Assembly: GCA_945877235.1 (NCBI GenBank)
Contig: CAMCRF010000002.1
Location: 124,001-188,000, forward strand
Source of the DNA: Bordetella parapertussis
GTDB taxonomy: Bacteria > Pseudomonadota > Gammaproteobacteria > Burkholderiales > Burkholderiaceae_A
Length of the DNA: 64,000 nt
Direction: 5' to 3'
Shown: positions 58,013 to 64,000 of the stretch, in pieces
Layout of the letters: each line of letters starts with the position of its first letter
Numbering within the stretch: the stretch's first letter is position 1
The notes under the pieces: model-generated
The model's database searches: none
Seen by the model: only the letters and a program-made list of their open reading frames with translations
What the model was told of the DNA's origin: nothing
Translations under genes and position numbers: made by a program

Positions 58013-58759
58013 ATGTCTCTTCTGCTCATTCCCGCGATCGACCTTAAAGACGGAGACTGCGTCCGCCTCCGACAAGGCGACCTCGCAGACGCAACGGTTT
58101 TCTCGAAAGATCCCGGCGAGATGGCCGCTCGCTGGGTGGAGCAGGGTGCCCAGCGGATTCACGTCGTTGATCTTAATGGGGCTGTCGCCGGCAGGCCAAA
58201 GAATGAGTCGGCCATTCGGGCCATTGTGAAAGCTGTGGGCAATGCTGTTCCGGTTCAGGTGGGCGGGGGCATTCGCGACTTGGACACCATCGAGCGGTTG
58301 CTTGACGATGGCGCGAGCTTCGTGGTCATTGGCACCGCCGCAGTCAAGAACCCTGGCCTTCTCAAAGATGCATGCGCCGCTTTCCCAGGCCAGGTCATCG
58401 TCTCGATTGACGCAAAGGACGGCAAGGTCGCCACAGACGGCTGGAGCAAGCTCTCCGGCCACGAAGTGATTGATCTGGCGAGAAAGTTCGAGGACGACGG
58501 CGTTGATGCTGTGCTCTACACCGATATTGGTCGAGACGGCATGCTCTCTGGCGTCAATGTTGAGGCCACTCTTCGCCTCGCGCAGGCAGTCGCGATGCCG
58601 GTGATCGCCTCGGGCGGGATTGCCGGGCTCCAGGACATCCGGGCGCTGGCGCCGCTGGTGTCTGAAGGCATTATGGGCGCTATTTTAGGCAGAGCCCTCT
58701 ATGAAGGCCAGCTCGACTTGGCCCAGGCGCAGGCCCTCGTCGACGAGCTCTCCGCCTAA
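58013..58759 (+). CDS. hisA: ProFAR isomerase (phosphoribosylformimino-AICAR-P isomerase)
   Basis: A 248-residue TIM barrel enzyme, fourth step of histidine synthesis. [18 protein letters not shown] (about residues 6-23) holds the catalytic aspartate. [14 protein letters not shown] gives the second aspartate and phosphate loop. The ATG at 58013 follows the hisH stop; an upstream in-frame extension lies inside hisH. Confidence 0.96.
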   Translation: MSLLLIPAIDLKDGDCVRLRQGDLADATVFSKDPGEMAARWVEQGAQRIHVVDLNGAVAGRPKNESAIRAIVKAVGNAVPVQVGGGIRDLDTIERLLDDGASFVVIGTAAVKNPGLLKDACAAFPGQVIVSIDAKDGKVATDGWSKLSGHEVIDLARKFEDDGVDAVLYTDIGRDGMLSGVNVEATLRLAQAVAMPVIASGGIAGLQDIRALAPLVSEGIMGAILGRALYEGQLDLAQAQALVDELSA

Positions 58760-58762
58760 GCC

Positions 58763-59527
58763 GTGCTTGCCAAGCGCATCATTCCCTGCCTCGATGTCAA
58801 TGCCGGTCGAGTGGTGAAGGGCACTAACTTTGTCGACTTGCGCGATGCAGGCGACCCTGTCGAGGTGGCCAAGCGCTACGACCTTCAAGGGGCCGATGAG
58901 CTCACATTTCTGGACATCACAGCCTCTTCCGATCAACGGGACCTCATCCTTCCCATGATCGAGGCCGTTGCGAATCAGGTCTTTATCCCGCTCACCGTCG
59001 GAGGCGGAGTGCGTCGGGTCGAAGATGTCTCCCGATTGCTCAACGCGGGCGCAGACAAGGCCAGCATGAACACCGCTGCCATCTCAGATCCCTCACTCAT
59101 CTCTCAGGCCGCATCGAAGTTCGGTAGCCAGTGCATTGTGGTCGCCATTGATGCCAAGCGTCGCACTCACGCTGACGGCTGGGAGGTGTTCACCCATGGC
59201 GGCAGAACCGCAACCGGCCGAGACGCGGTGGAGTGGGCCCGAGAGGTGGCAGACCGAGGTGCGGGAGAAATTTTGCTCACGAGCATGGATAGAGACGGAA
59301 CAGGCCTGGGATTCGACCTCGAACTGACCGCAGCGATCTCTGATGCGGTGTCGGTTCCGGTTATTGCTTCGGGCGGGGTGGGCAGCCTCGAGCATCTGCG
59401 AGAAGGCGTCGTCGAGGGCCACGCCGATGCGGTCTTGGCCGCGAGCATTTTCCACTTCGGCCAGCACACCGTGGGCGAAGCGAAAGCCTACCTTCAGGCA
59501 AGGGGTGTCTGTGTCCGACTGGATTGA
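58763..59527 (+). CDS. hisF: Imidazole glycerol phosphate synthase, cyclase subunit
   Basis: A 254-residue TIM barrel that uses ammonia from HisH to form imidazole glycerol phosphate. [17 protein letters not shown] (about residues 4-20) carries Asp11, and [15 protein letters not shown] the second catalytic aspartate. It begins with GTG, 3 bp after hisA. The end overlaps hisI by 17 bp. Confidence 0.96.
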   Translation: MLAKRIIPCLDVNAGRVVKGTNFVDLRDAGDPVEVAKRYDLQGADELTFLDITASSDQRDLILPMIEAVANQVFIPLTVGGGVRRVEDVSRLLNAGADKASMNTAAISDPSLISQAASKFGSQCIVVAIDAKRRTHADGWEVFTHGGRTATGRDAVEWAREVADRGAGEILLTSMDRDGTGLGFDLELTAAISDAVSVPVIASGGVGSLEHLREGVVEGHADAVLAASIFHFGQHTVGEAKAYLQARGVCVRLD

Positions 59528-59897
59528 TCAGGTTCGATTCGATGCAAAAGGGCTTGTCACCGCCGTTGCACAGGATCACGCATCTGGCCGCGTGCTGATG
59601 GTGGCCTTCATGAATCGTGAAGCGTTGCAGGAGACTGTCTCAACCGGACGTGCAGTGTATTTCTCCCGTTCGCGAAATCAGTTGTGGCGTAAGGGAGAGT
59701 CCTCTGGACACGTTCAGACGGTGAATGAGATTCGACTCGACTGCGACGGCGACGTGGTCTTATTGCAAGTCGAACAGGGGGGCGGTATGGCTTGTCACAC
59801 AGGTCGTGCATCATGCTTTTATTCCGTGTTGCAGCAAGGTCAGTGGGTTGCTGTCGACCCGGTGATCAAAGACCCTGAACTGATTTATGGAAAATAA
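59511..59897 (+). CDS. hisI: Phosphoribosyl-AMP cyclohydrolase
   Basis: A 128-residue zinc enzyme, third step of histidine synthesis. [16 protein letters not shown] and the metal-ligand segments DCDGD and [11 protein letters not shown] are intact. I used the GTG at 59511, which has AGGGG five bases upstream; a GTG two codons earlier is possible. HisI and HisE are separate proteins here. Confidence 0.95.
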   Translation: MSDWIDQVRFDAKGLVTAVAQDHASGRVLMVAFMNREALQETVSTGRAVYFSRSRNQLWRKGESSGHVQTVNEIRLDCDGDVVLLQVEQGGGMACHTGRASCFYSVLQQGQWVAVDPVIKDPELIYGK

Positions 59898-60231
59898 CCC
59901 AGACCCCATCCTCGCGCGCCTTGCAGATGTCATTTCGGCACGTCGGGTAGCGGACCCAGAGACGAGCTACGTAGCGCGACTCTTGGCTAAGGCACCCGAT
60001 GCAGTGCTCAAGAAAATTGGCGAGGAGGCCACGGAATTGGTCATGGCCGCCAAAGATGGCACTCCCGATCGCGTGGTTTCGGAAATGGCCGACCTCTGGT
60101 TTCACTGTCTTGTCGCCCTTGAGCAATACGGCCTCAGGCCAGAGGCTGTGCTGAACGAGCTGCAGAGACGAGAGGGGCTGTCTGGACTCGATGAAAAAGC
60201 GGCTCGACGCGCCAAGGAAAGGGGAGCATGA
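59887..60231 (+). CDS. hisE: Phosphoribosyl-ATP pyrophosphatase
   Basis: A 114-residue MazG-like enzyme, second step of histidine synthesis. [16 protein letters not shown] and [13 protein letters not shown] carry the magnesium-binding acidic residues. It overlaps hisI by 11 bases and hinT by four. Confidence 0.95.
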   Translation: MENNPDPILARLADVISARRVADPETSYVARLLAKAPDAVLKKIGEEATELVMAAKDGTPDRVVSEMADLWFHCLVALEQYGLRPEAVLNELQRREGLSGLDEKAARRAKERGA

Positions 60232-60572
60232 ACTGTATTTTCTGCAAGATTGTTGCGGGAGAGGTACCCGCAAGCCGGGTCTATGAAGACGAAGAGATCA
60301 TCGTCTTCAAGGACATCCACCCCAAGGCCCCACTGCATCTGCTCATGATCCCTCGTGAACACATCTCGTCCATGGCTGATCTTCAACCCGAGCATACGAC
60401 GGTCATGGGCAGAATGATGGTCTTGGCCCAAACCTTGGCCAAGGAGCATGGTTCTCCGGAGGGTTTTCGGGTGGTCATTAACACCGGTCGGGTGGGTCGG
60501 CAGGAGGTGTATCATCTGCATGCTCATTTGTTGGGCGGCCCAGAGCCGCTCGGGTCAGCTGCGTCGTTCTAG
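60228..60572 (+). CDS. hinT: HIT-family purine nucleoside phosphoramidase
   Basis: A 114-residue HIT protein with [14 protein letters not shown] at the N-terminus and the triad motif HLHAHLLGG (His-x-His-x-His, about residues 99-103). HinT hydrolyses AMP-lysine and other adenosine phosphoramidates. It links the his and tat genes in this order in many Burkholderiales. Confidence 0.95.
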   Translation: MNCIFCKIVAGEVPASRVYEDEEIIVFKDIHPKAPLHLLMIPREHISSMADLQPEHTTVMGRMMVLAQTLAKEHGSPEGFRVVINTGRVGRQEVYHLHAHLLGGPEPLGSAASF

Positions 60573-60619
60573 CAGCGAGAGCCTCTCTTTCTCTTCACCC
60601 CTTTCAGCGGAGCATCGGC

Positions 60620-60865
60620 ATGGGTTCGTTCAGCATCTGGCACTGGTTGGTCGTTCTGGTCATCATTCTCTTGGTCTTCGGCACCAAGAAGCTCCGCAAT
60701 CTTGGCTCCGACCTCGGCGGTGCAGTGAAGGGGTTCAAAGACGGCATGAAAGAAGCATCAGCCGACGATAAGGCTCCATCCGCTGACGCGACGCCCCCCA
60801 AAGTCGAGACCCAGACCATCGACGTACAGGCTCGGGACAAGACTCACCAAGACTCCAGCCGTTAG
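60620..60865 (+). CDS. tatA: Twin-arginine translocase subunit TatA
   Basis: An 81-residue protein with one transmembrane helix (about residues 6-20, [16 protein letters not shown]), the [14 protein letters not shown] hinge and amphipathic helix, and an acidic tail. It forms the protein-conducting part of the Tat pathway, which exports folded proteins. Confidence 0.96.
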   Translation: MGSFSIWHWLVVLVIILLVFGTKKLRNLGSDLGGAVKGFKDGMKEASADDKAPSADATPPKVETQTIDVQARDKTHQDSSR

Positions 60866-60904
60866 CACTGAGGCTGGCTTCGAGCCTAATCGGGGCATGT
60901 CCTG

Positions 60905-61360
60905 ATGCTAGATATTGGGTTCTCTGAACTGCTTGTCATTGCCGCCGTGGCCCTTGTGGTGGTCGGGCCGCAGCGGCTCCCCGTACTCACGCGTACCGTG
61001 GGCACCCTGCTTGGGCGCGCCCAACGATACGTCAGTGACGTAAAGTCTGACATCCAGCGTCAGATGGACCTTGAGGAACTCCGCAAAATGAAGCAGGGCG
61101 TGGAGGACCTCGGCCAGAACCTACAGGCTTCGATGGACGATGCCCAGCGCGAGGTGGACGGCATCACCGCTGAACTCGAACAGGGCATGTCTGGGGAGCG
61201 CAACGACGGTTCTGATGTGGGCCTCGGCCGTCGGTTTGGTCAATACATCCAGGCACCGGAGCGGTCGTGGACCCAAGAGCGTGAGGATGAGCGCATTGTT
61301 GATAAAGTGCGAAGCCGCATGCGCAAGCGTTATTTGAGGAAAAAGCCTCGCTATGAGTGA
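60905..61360 (+). CDS. tatB: Twin-arginine translocase subunit TatB
   Basis: A 151-residue protein starting MLDIGFSELLVIAAVALVVVGPQRLP, with the TatB-typical Glu in the helix and a long coiled amphipathic region with many charged residues. With TatC it forms the signal-peptide receptor. It overlaps tatC by eight bases. Confidence 0.94.
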   Translation: MLDIGFSELLVIAAVALVVVGPQRLPVLTRTVGTLLGRAQRYVSDVKSDIQRQMDLEELRKMKQGVEDLGQNLQASMDDAQREVDGITAELEQGMSGERNDGSDVGLGRRFGQYIQAPERSWTQEREDERIVDKVRSRMRKRYLRKKPRYE

Positions 61361-62126
61361 CACCAAACCCGAGAGCCAGGCCTCTGCTGAGGAGGGCTTC
61401 ATGTCCCACCTGGTCGAACTTCGCGACCGCTTGGTGCGTGCGGTGGGTGCGGTCTTATTGGTTTTCGTTGTGTTGGTTTACTGGGCTCCAGACATCTATT
61501 CCATTTTTGCCGATCCGCTCATCAAGGCCCTTCCCAAGGGATCGAGCATGATTGCAACAGACGTAACGGCCCCTTTCTTCGTCCCGATGAAAATCACCAT
61601 GCTTGTGGCGTTCGTAGTCGCGCTGCCCTATGTGCTGTATCAAGCGTGGGCTTTTGTGGCACCTGGGCTCTATCAGCATGAGAAGCGCTTGGCGTTCCCG
61701 ATCGTCGCATCAAGTTTCGTGTTGTTTCTGGTTGGGATGGCGTTCGCCTATTTCTTTGTATTTCCAGCAGTCTTTGGTTTCGTTGCTGCATACACGCCCG
61801 AAGGCGTCCAGATGGCCACTGACATCGACAAGTACCTCAGCTTCGCGCTGAGCCTTTTCTTGGTGTTTGGCTTGTCATTTGAGACTCCCGTCGTTCAGAT
61901 GGTCCTTGTTCGCTTTGGCGTGGTGTCGCTCCAGAAAATGAAGGATTTCCGATCGTATTTCATCGTGATTGCCTTCGTCATCGCAGCGATTGTGACCCCA
62001 CCCGACGTGATTTCGCAGCTGATGCTCGCCATACCGCTGTGCTTGCTCTATCAGCTTGGTATTTATCTTGCGGGCTGGATTACTCCCGAGAGGCCGGCGG
62101 ACGCGGCTGAGGCCGCTGCCGAATAG
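61353..62126 (+). CDS. tatC: Twin-arginine translocase subunit TatC
   Basis: A 257-residue, six-helix protein that binds the twin-arginine signal. FMSHLVELRDRLVRA (about residues 17-31) is the conserved N-terminal segment. The periplasmic loop and FGLSFETPVVQMVLVRFG are in place. The last 47 bp overlap the convergent protease gene. Confidence 0.96.
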   Translation: MSDTKPESQASAEEGFMSHLVELRDRLVRAVGAVLLVFVVLVYWAPDIYSIFADPLIKALPKGSSMIATDVTAPFFVPMKITMLVAFVVALPYVLYQAWAFVAPGLYQHEKRLAFPIVASSFVLFLVGMAFAYFFVFPAVFGFVAAYTPEGVQMATDIDKYLSFALSLFLVFGLSFETPVVQMVLVRFGVVSLQKMKDFRSYFIVIAFVIAAIVTPPDVISQLMLAIPLCLLYQLGIYLAGWITPERPADAAEAAAE

Positions 62127-63267
62127 ACAGACGTACCGTCTGCTGTTTTCCGTCTCGAAAGAATGTGAGGGTGGCTTCTCGCCCCGGCTCAAGTGCTGCG
62201 ATTCGTTGGATGAGCTCGTTGGAATTACGAACGGGTTTGTCGTTCACCGCGGTGAGCACATCCCCAACCCGAATGCCCGCACGTTCGGCTGCTCCGCCTC
62301 GCTCAAGCCCGGCAACAATGCTCCCCTCCGCTTTCGGTAATTTGAGGCCTTCCGCAATGGCTGCATTGACATCCTGGGGCTCAACCCCAATAAAGCCCCG
62401 GGAAACACGACCGTCCTTCACGATGCCTTGCAGGACTTTGCGGGCAAGGTCTGCAGAGATGGCAAAGCCAATGCCCATGTTTCCCCCGTCTCTGGAGTAG
62501 ATGGCCGTGTTGATTCCCACCAGGCGACCTTGCGTGTCGACCAAGGCCCCACCCGAGTTGCCCGGGTTAATGGCTGCATCTGTCTGAATGAAGTCCTCAA
62601 ACAGGGTGAGGTTGAGTTGATCTCGACCAAGCGCGCTCACGATCCCTTGGGTAACCGTAAGCCCCACACCAAAGGGGTTGCCAATCGCGAGCACCGCGTC
62701 TCCCACGCGAAGCGTCGATGGGGAGCCAAACTCGACTGCAGGAAGGCCGTCGAGTTTTACCCTCAGCACGGCCAGATCACTCTCGGGGTCTGTGCCAATG
62801 ATGCGAGCGGAAGCGCGACGACCGTCCGCGAGGGCCACCTCAATTTGATCTGCTCCCTCAATGACGTGGTGATTGGTCAGGATCAGACCGTCGGCGCTCA
62901 CGATCACGCCCGAGCCGAGGCCGGTCTGTTCGGGTCCCTGTCTCCGGGGAGGCAGGGCATCCCCGAAAAACCTTCGAAACAAGGGGTCATCTAGAAAGGG
63001 GTGCGCAGCACCTTTTCGAGTCTGTGCTGCAAAGATGTAGACCACGGAGGGCATCGCTTTCGCAGCGGCGTCCCCGTAGCCAGGCGAATCTCGCCCAGAG
63101 TTGGCTTGTAGTATGCCCAAGGGGTCACTCGGCAGCGTCAGGCCACTGGATGCTGTTCGTCCGGAGAGTTCTTGAAGCCAATGCGGCTTGAGTGTGCTCA
63201 GCACAAACAAAACCGCCAACGCCACCGTTGTCGCTTGTGCAAACAAGAGCCAAATTCGACGAATCAT
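62080..63267 (-). CDS. Periplasmic serine protease, DegS/Do family with one PDZ domain
   Basis: A 395-residue S1C protease. One N-terminal transmembrane anchor (about residues 7-27) is followed by the trypsin-like domain with the triad His134 (TNHHV), Asp164 (SDLAVL) and Ser238 (GNSGG). A single PDZ domain covers about 280-375. A membrane anchor and one PDZ resemble DegS, but whether it triggers a sigma-E response or acts as a general protease is not known. It is divergent from petA, as in related genomes. Confidence 0.9.
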   Translation of the reverse strand: MIRRIWLLFAQATTVALAVLFVLSTLKPHWLQELSGRTASSGLTLPSDPLGILQANSGRDSPGYGDAAAKAMPSVVYIFAAQTRKGAAHPFLDDPLFRRFFGDALPPRRQGPEQTGLGSGVIVSADGLILTNHHVIEGADQIEVALADGRRASARIIGTDPESDLAVLRVKLDGLPAVEFGSPSTLRVGDAVLAIGNPFGVGLTVTQGIVSALGRDQLNLTLFEDFIQTDAAINPGNSGGALVDTQGRLVGINTAIYSRDGGNMGIGFAISADLARKVLQGIVKDGRVSRGFIGVEPQDVNAAIAEGLKLPKAEGSIVAGLERGGAAERAGIRVGDVLTAVNDKPVRNSNELIQRIAALEPGREATLTFFRDGKQQTVRLSIRQRPQPRPPASRE

Positions 63268-63367
63268 GGGGGGATTATCTCTGGAATGGGGCTTTTGAGT
63301 GGGCTACAATCCCGTAGTTATAGAAAACAACATCTCCTACCGCAGAGCAACAAAGACGGAGTGCACT

Positions 63368-64000
63368 ATGTCTACCGTACAACCCAATGGTCCTTTGCTT
63401 GGGCTGAAGTCTGAAGTCACCGAGGGCGAGTCCTTTTCGATGCCAAAGGGTGCAGAGCCCTCTCGACGCACCTGGATGATCACCTGTGGTGCTGCCGGCG
63501 GGGTCGCCGCTGCAGCGGTGGCGGTTCCCTTTGCGGCCTCTATGGCCCCCTCTGAGAAGGCGCGCTCTGCTGGAGCCCCTGTCGAGGTCGAAATCGCTGA
63601 TCTGGCCCCTGGTGGCGTAAAAATCGTGGAATGGCGCGGCAAACCCGTCTGGGTCGTCCGGCGGACACCTGAGATGCTCGAGAGCCTCAAAGGCGTCGAG
63701 TCACAGCTCGCAGACCCGGGCTCGGACCGCAAGGACGTGCCCGTTCCTGAATATGCGAAGAACCAGCATCGCTCCATCAAGCCCGAGTTCTTGGTGACCG
63801 TGGGCATTTGCACTCACTTGGGCTGTTCGCCAGTCAGCAAGTTCGCGGCTGGCGGATCGGACGGCATGACCGCAGACTGGACGGGTGGCTTTTTCTGCCC
63901 TTGCCACGGATCCACATTCGATATGGCCGGGCGTGTTTTCGCAAACAAGCCAGCGCCTGACAATCTCGAGGTACCCCGTCACATGTACCTCTCCGATACG
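63368..64000 (+). CDS. petA: Ubiquinol-cytochrome c reductase Rieske subunit (cut by window end)
   Basis: The first 211 residues of the Rieske iron-sulfur protein of the bc1 complex. The twin-arginine motif SRRTWM (residues 32-37) and the hydrophobic segment after it (about 40-58) mark a Tat-dependent, uncleaved anchor; tatABC lies just upstream. The cluster ligands are Cys148 and His150 (CTHLGC) and Cys177 and His180 (CPCHGS), with the stabilising cysteines 153 and 179. CGGAG precedes the ATG. A TACAAT at 63305 with a weak -35 may be its promoter. Only the last few residues are missing. Confidence 0.95.
   Translation, partial: MSTVQPNGPLLGLKSEVTEGESFSMPKGAEPSRRTWMITCGAAGGVAAAAVAVPFAASMAPSEKARSAGAPVEVEIADLAPGGVKIVEWRGKPVWVVRRTPEMLESLKGVESQLADPGSDRKDVPVPEYAKNQHRSIKPEFLVTVGICTHLGCSPVSKFAAGGSDGMTADWTGGFFCPCHGSTFDMAGRVFANKPAPDNLEVPRHMYLSDT

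Overview
The window reads as a gene-dense, purely housekeeping piece of chromosome from a betaproteobacterium, most likely order Burkholderiales. The evidence is gene order: the blocks metK-lpxL-lpxL-dapF-DUF484-xerC, gpmA-rhodanese-grxC-secB-gpsA-trmL, DUF2244-coxB-ctaD-ctaG-DUF2970-coxC-DUF2909-surf1, ychF-pth-rplY-prs-tRNAGln-ispE-lolB-TPR-mutM-mutY, rapZ-hprK-ptsN-hpf-rpoN-lptBAC-kdsC, mlaFEDACB and murA-hisGD..BHAFIE-hinT-tatABC..petA are familiar from that order. I call 84 protein genes (two cut by the window ends) and one tRNA. With these boundaries only about 1.8 kb of 64 kb lies outside genes, no gap exceeds 162 bp, many same-strand neighbours overlap by ATGA, and several convergent pairs overlap at their 3' ends. 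That suggests a streamlined genome. I see no insertion sequence, phage, CRISPR array, toxin-antitoxin pair or foreign-looking island.

Layout. 1-4.7 kb: cell wall (slt fragment), folate and methyl cycle (ygfA, metF, ahcY, metK); ahcY-metF sits behind a promoter and an S-adenosylhomocysteine riboswitch. 4.8-9.1 kb: two lipid A acyltransferases, dapF, DUF484, xerC. 9.1-12.7 kb: CobW-type GTPase, dksA, argB, a HAD phosphatase, slmA. 12.7-19.2 kb: moeB-like, ctpA and gpmA on the minus strand; rhodanese, grxC, secB and gpsA on the plus strand; trmL and comF on the minus strand. 19.2-27.5 kb: a degenerate BioC-like protein and the cytochrome c oxidase locus, which has ctaB but no ctaA. 27.5-34.3 kb: ferredoxin, coaD, rsmD, ftsY, a basic amino acid decarboxylase, rpoH with a perfect CIRCE operator, ychF. 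34.3-43 kb: translation, nucleotide, isoprenoid and DNA-repair genes, then rapZ-hprK-ptsN. 43-47.6 kb: hpf, rpoN and the Lpt/KdsC lipopolysaccharide genes. 47.7-52.4 kb: the Mla phospholipid transport operon, an ABC ATPase without its permease, and bolA. 52.4-60.6 kb: murA, the histidine pathway with hisC inverted in place, and hinT. 60.6-64 kb: tatABC, a DegS-like protease and the Rieske protein, a likely Tat substrate.

The genes work together in three main themes: the methyl cycle (metK makes SAM, ahcY removes SAH, metF and ygfA feed one-carbon units); building and maintaining the outer membrane (lpxL pair, lptBAC, kdsC, lolB, mlaFEDACB); and aerobic respiration (cox genes, assembly factors, ctaB, tatABC, petA).

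I found no exciting undescribed system. The most useful oddities are the in-situ inversion of hisC, the CIRCE element on rpoH, the missing ctaA/sco and missing ABC permease in otherwise conserved blocks, a methyltransferase-like protein that has lost its SAM-binding half, and a short tandem repeat with a hairpin at the ftsY stop codon. Protein starts were chosen by homology memory, ribosome binding sites and overlaps; none was checked by a database search.
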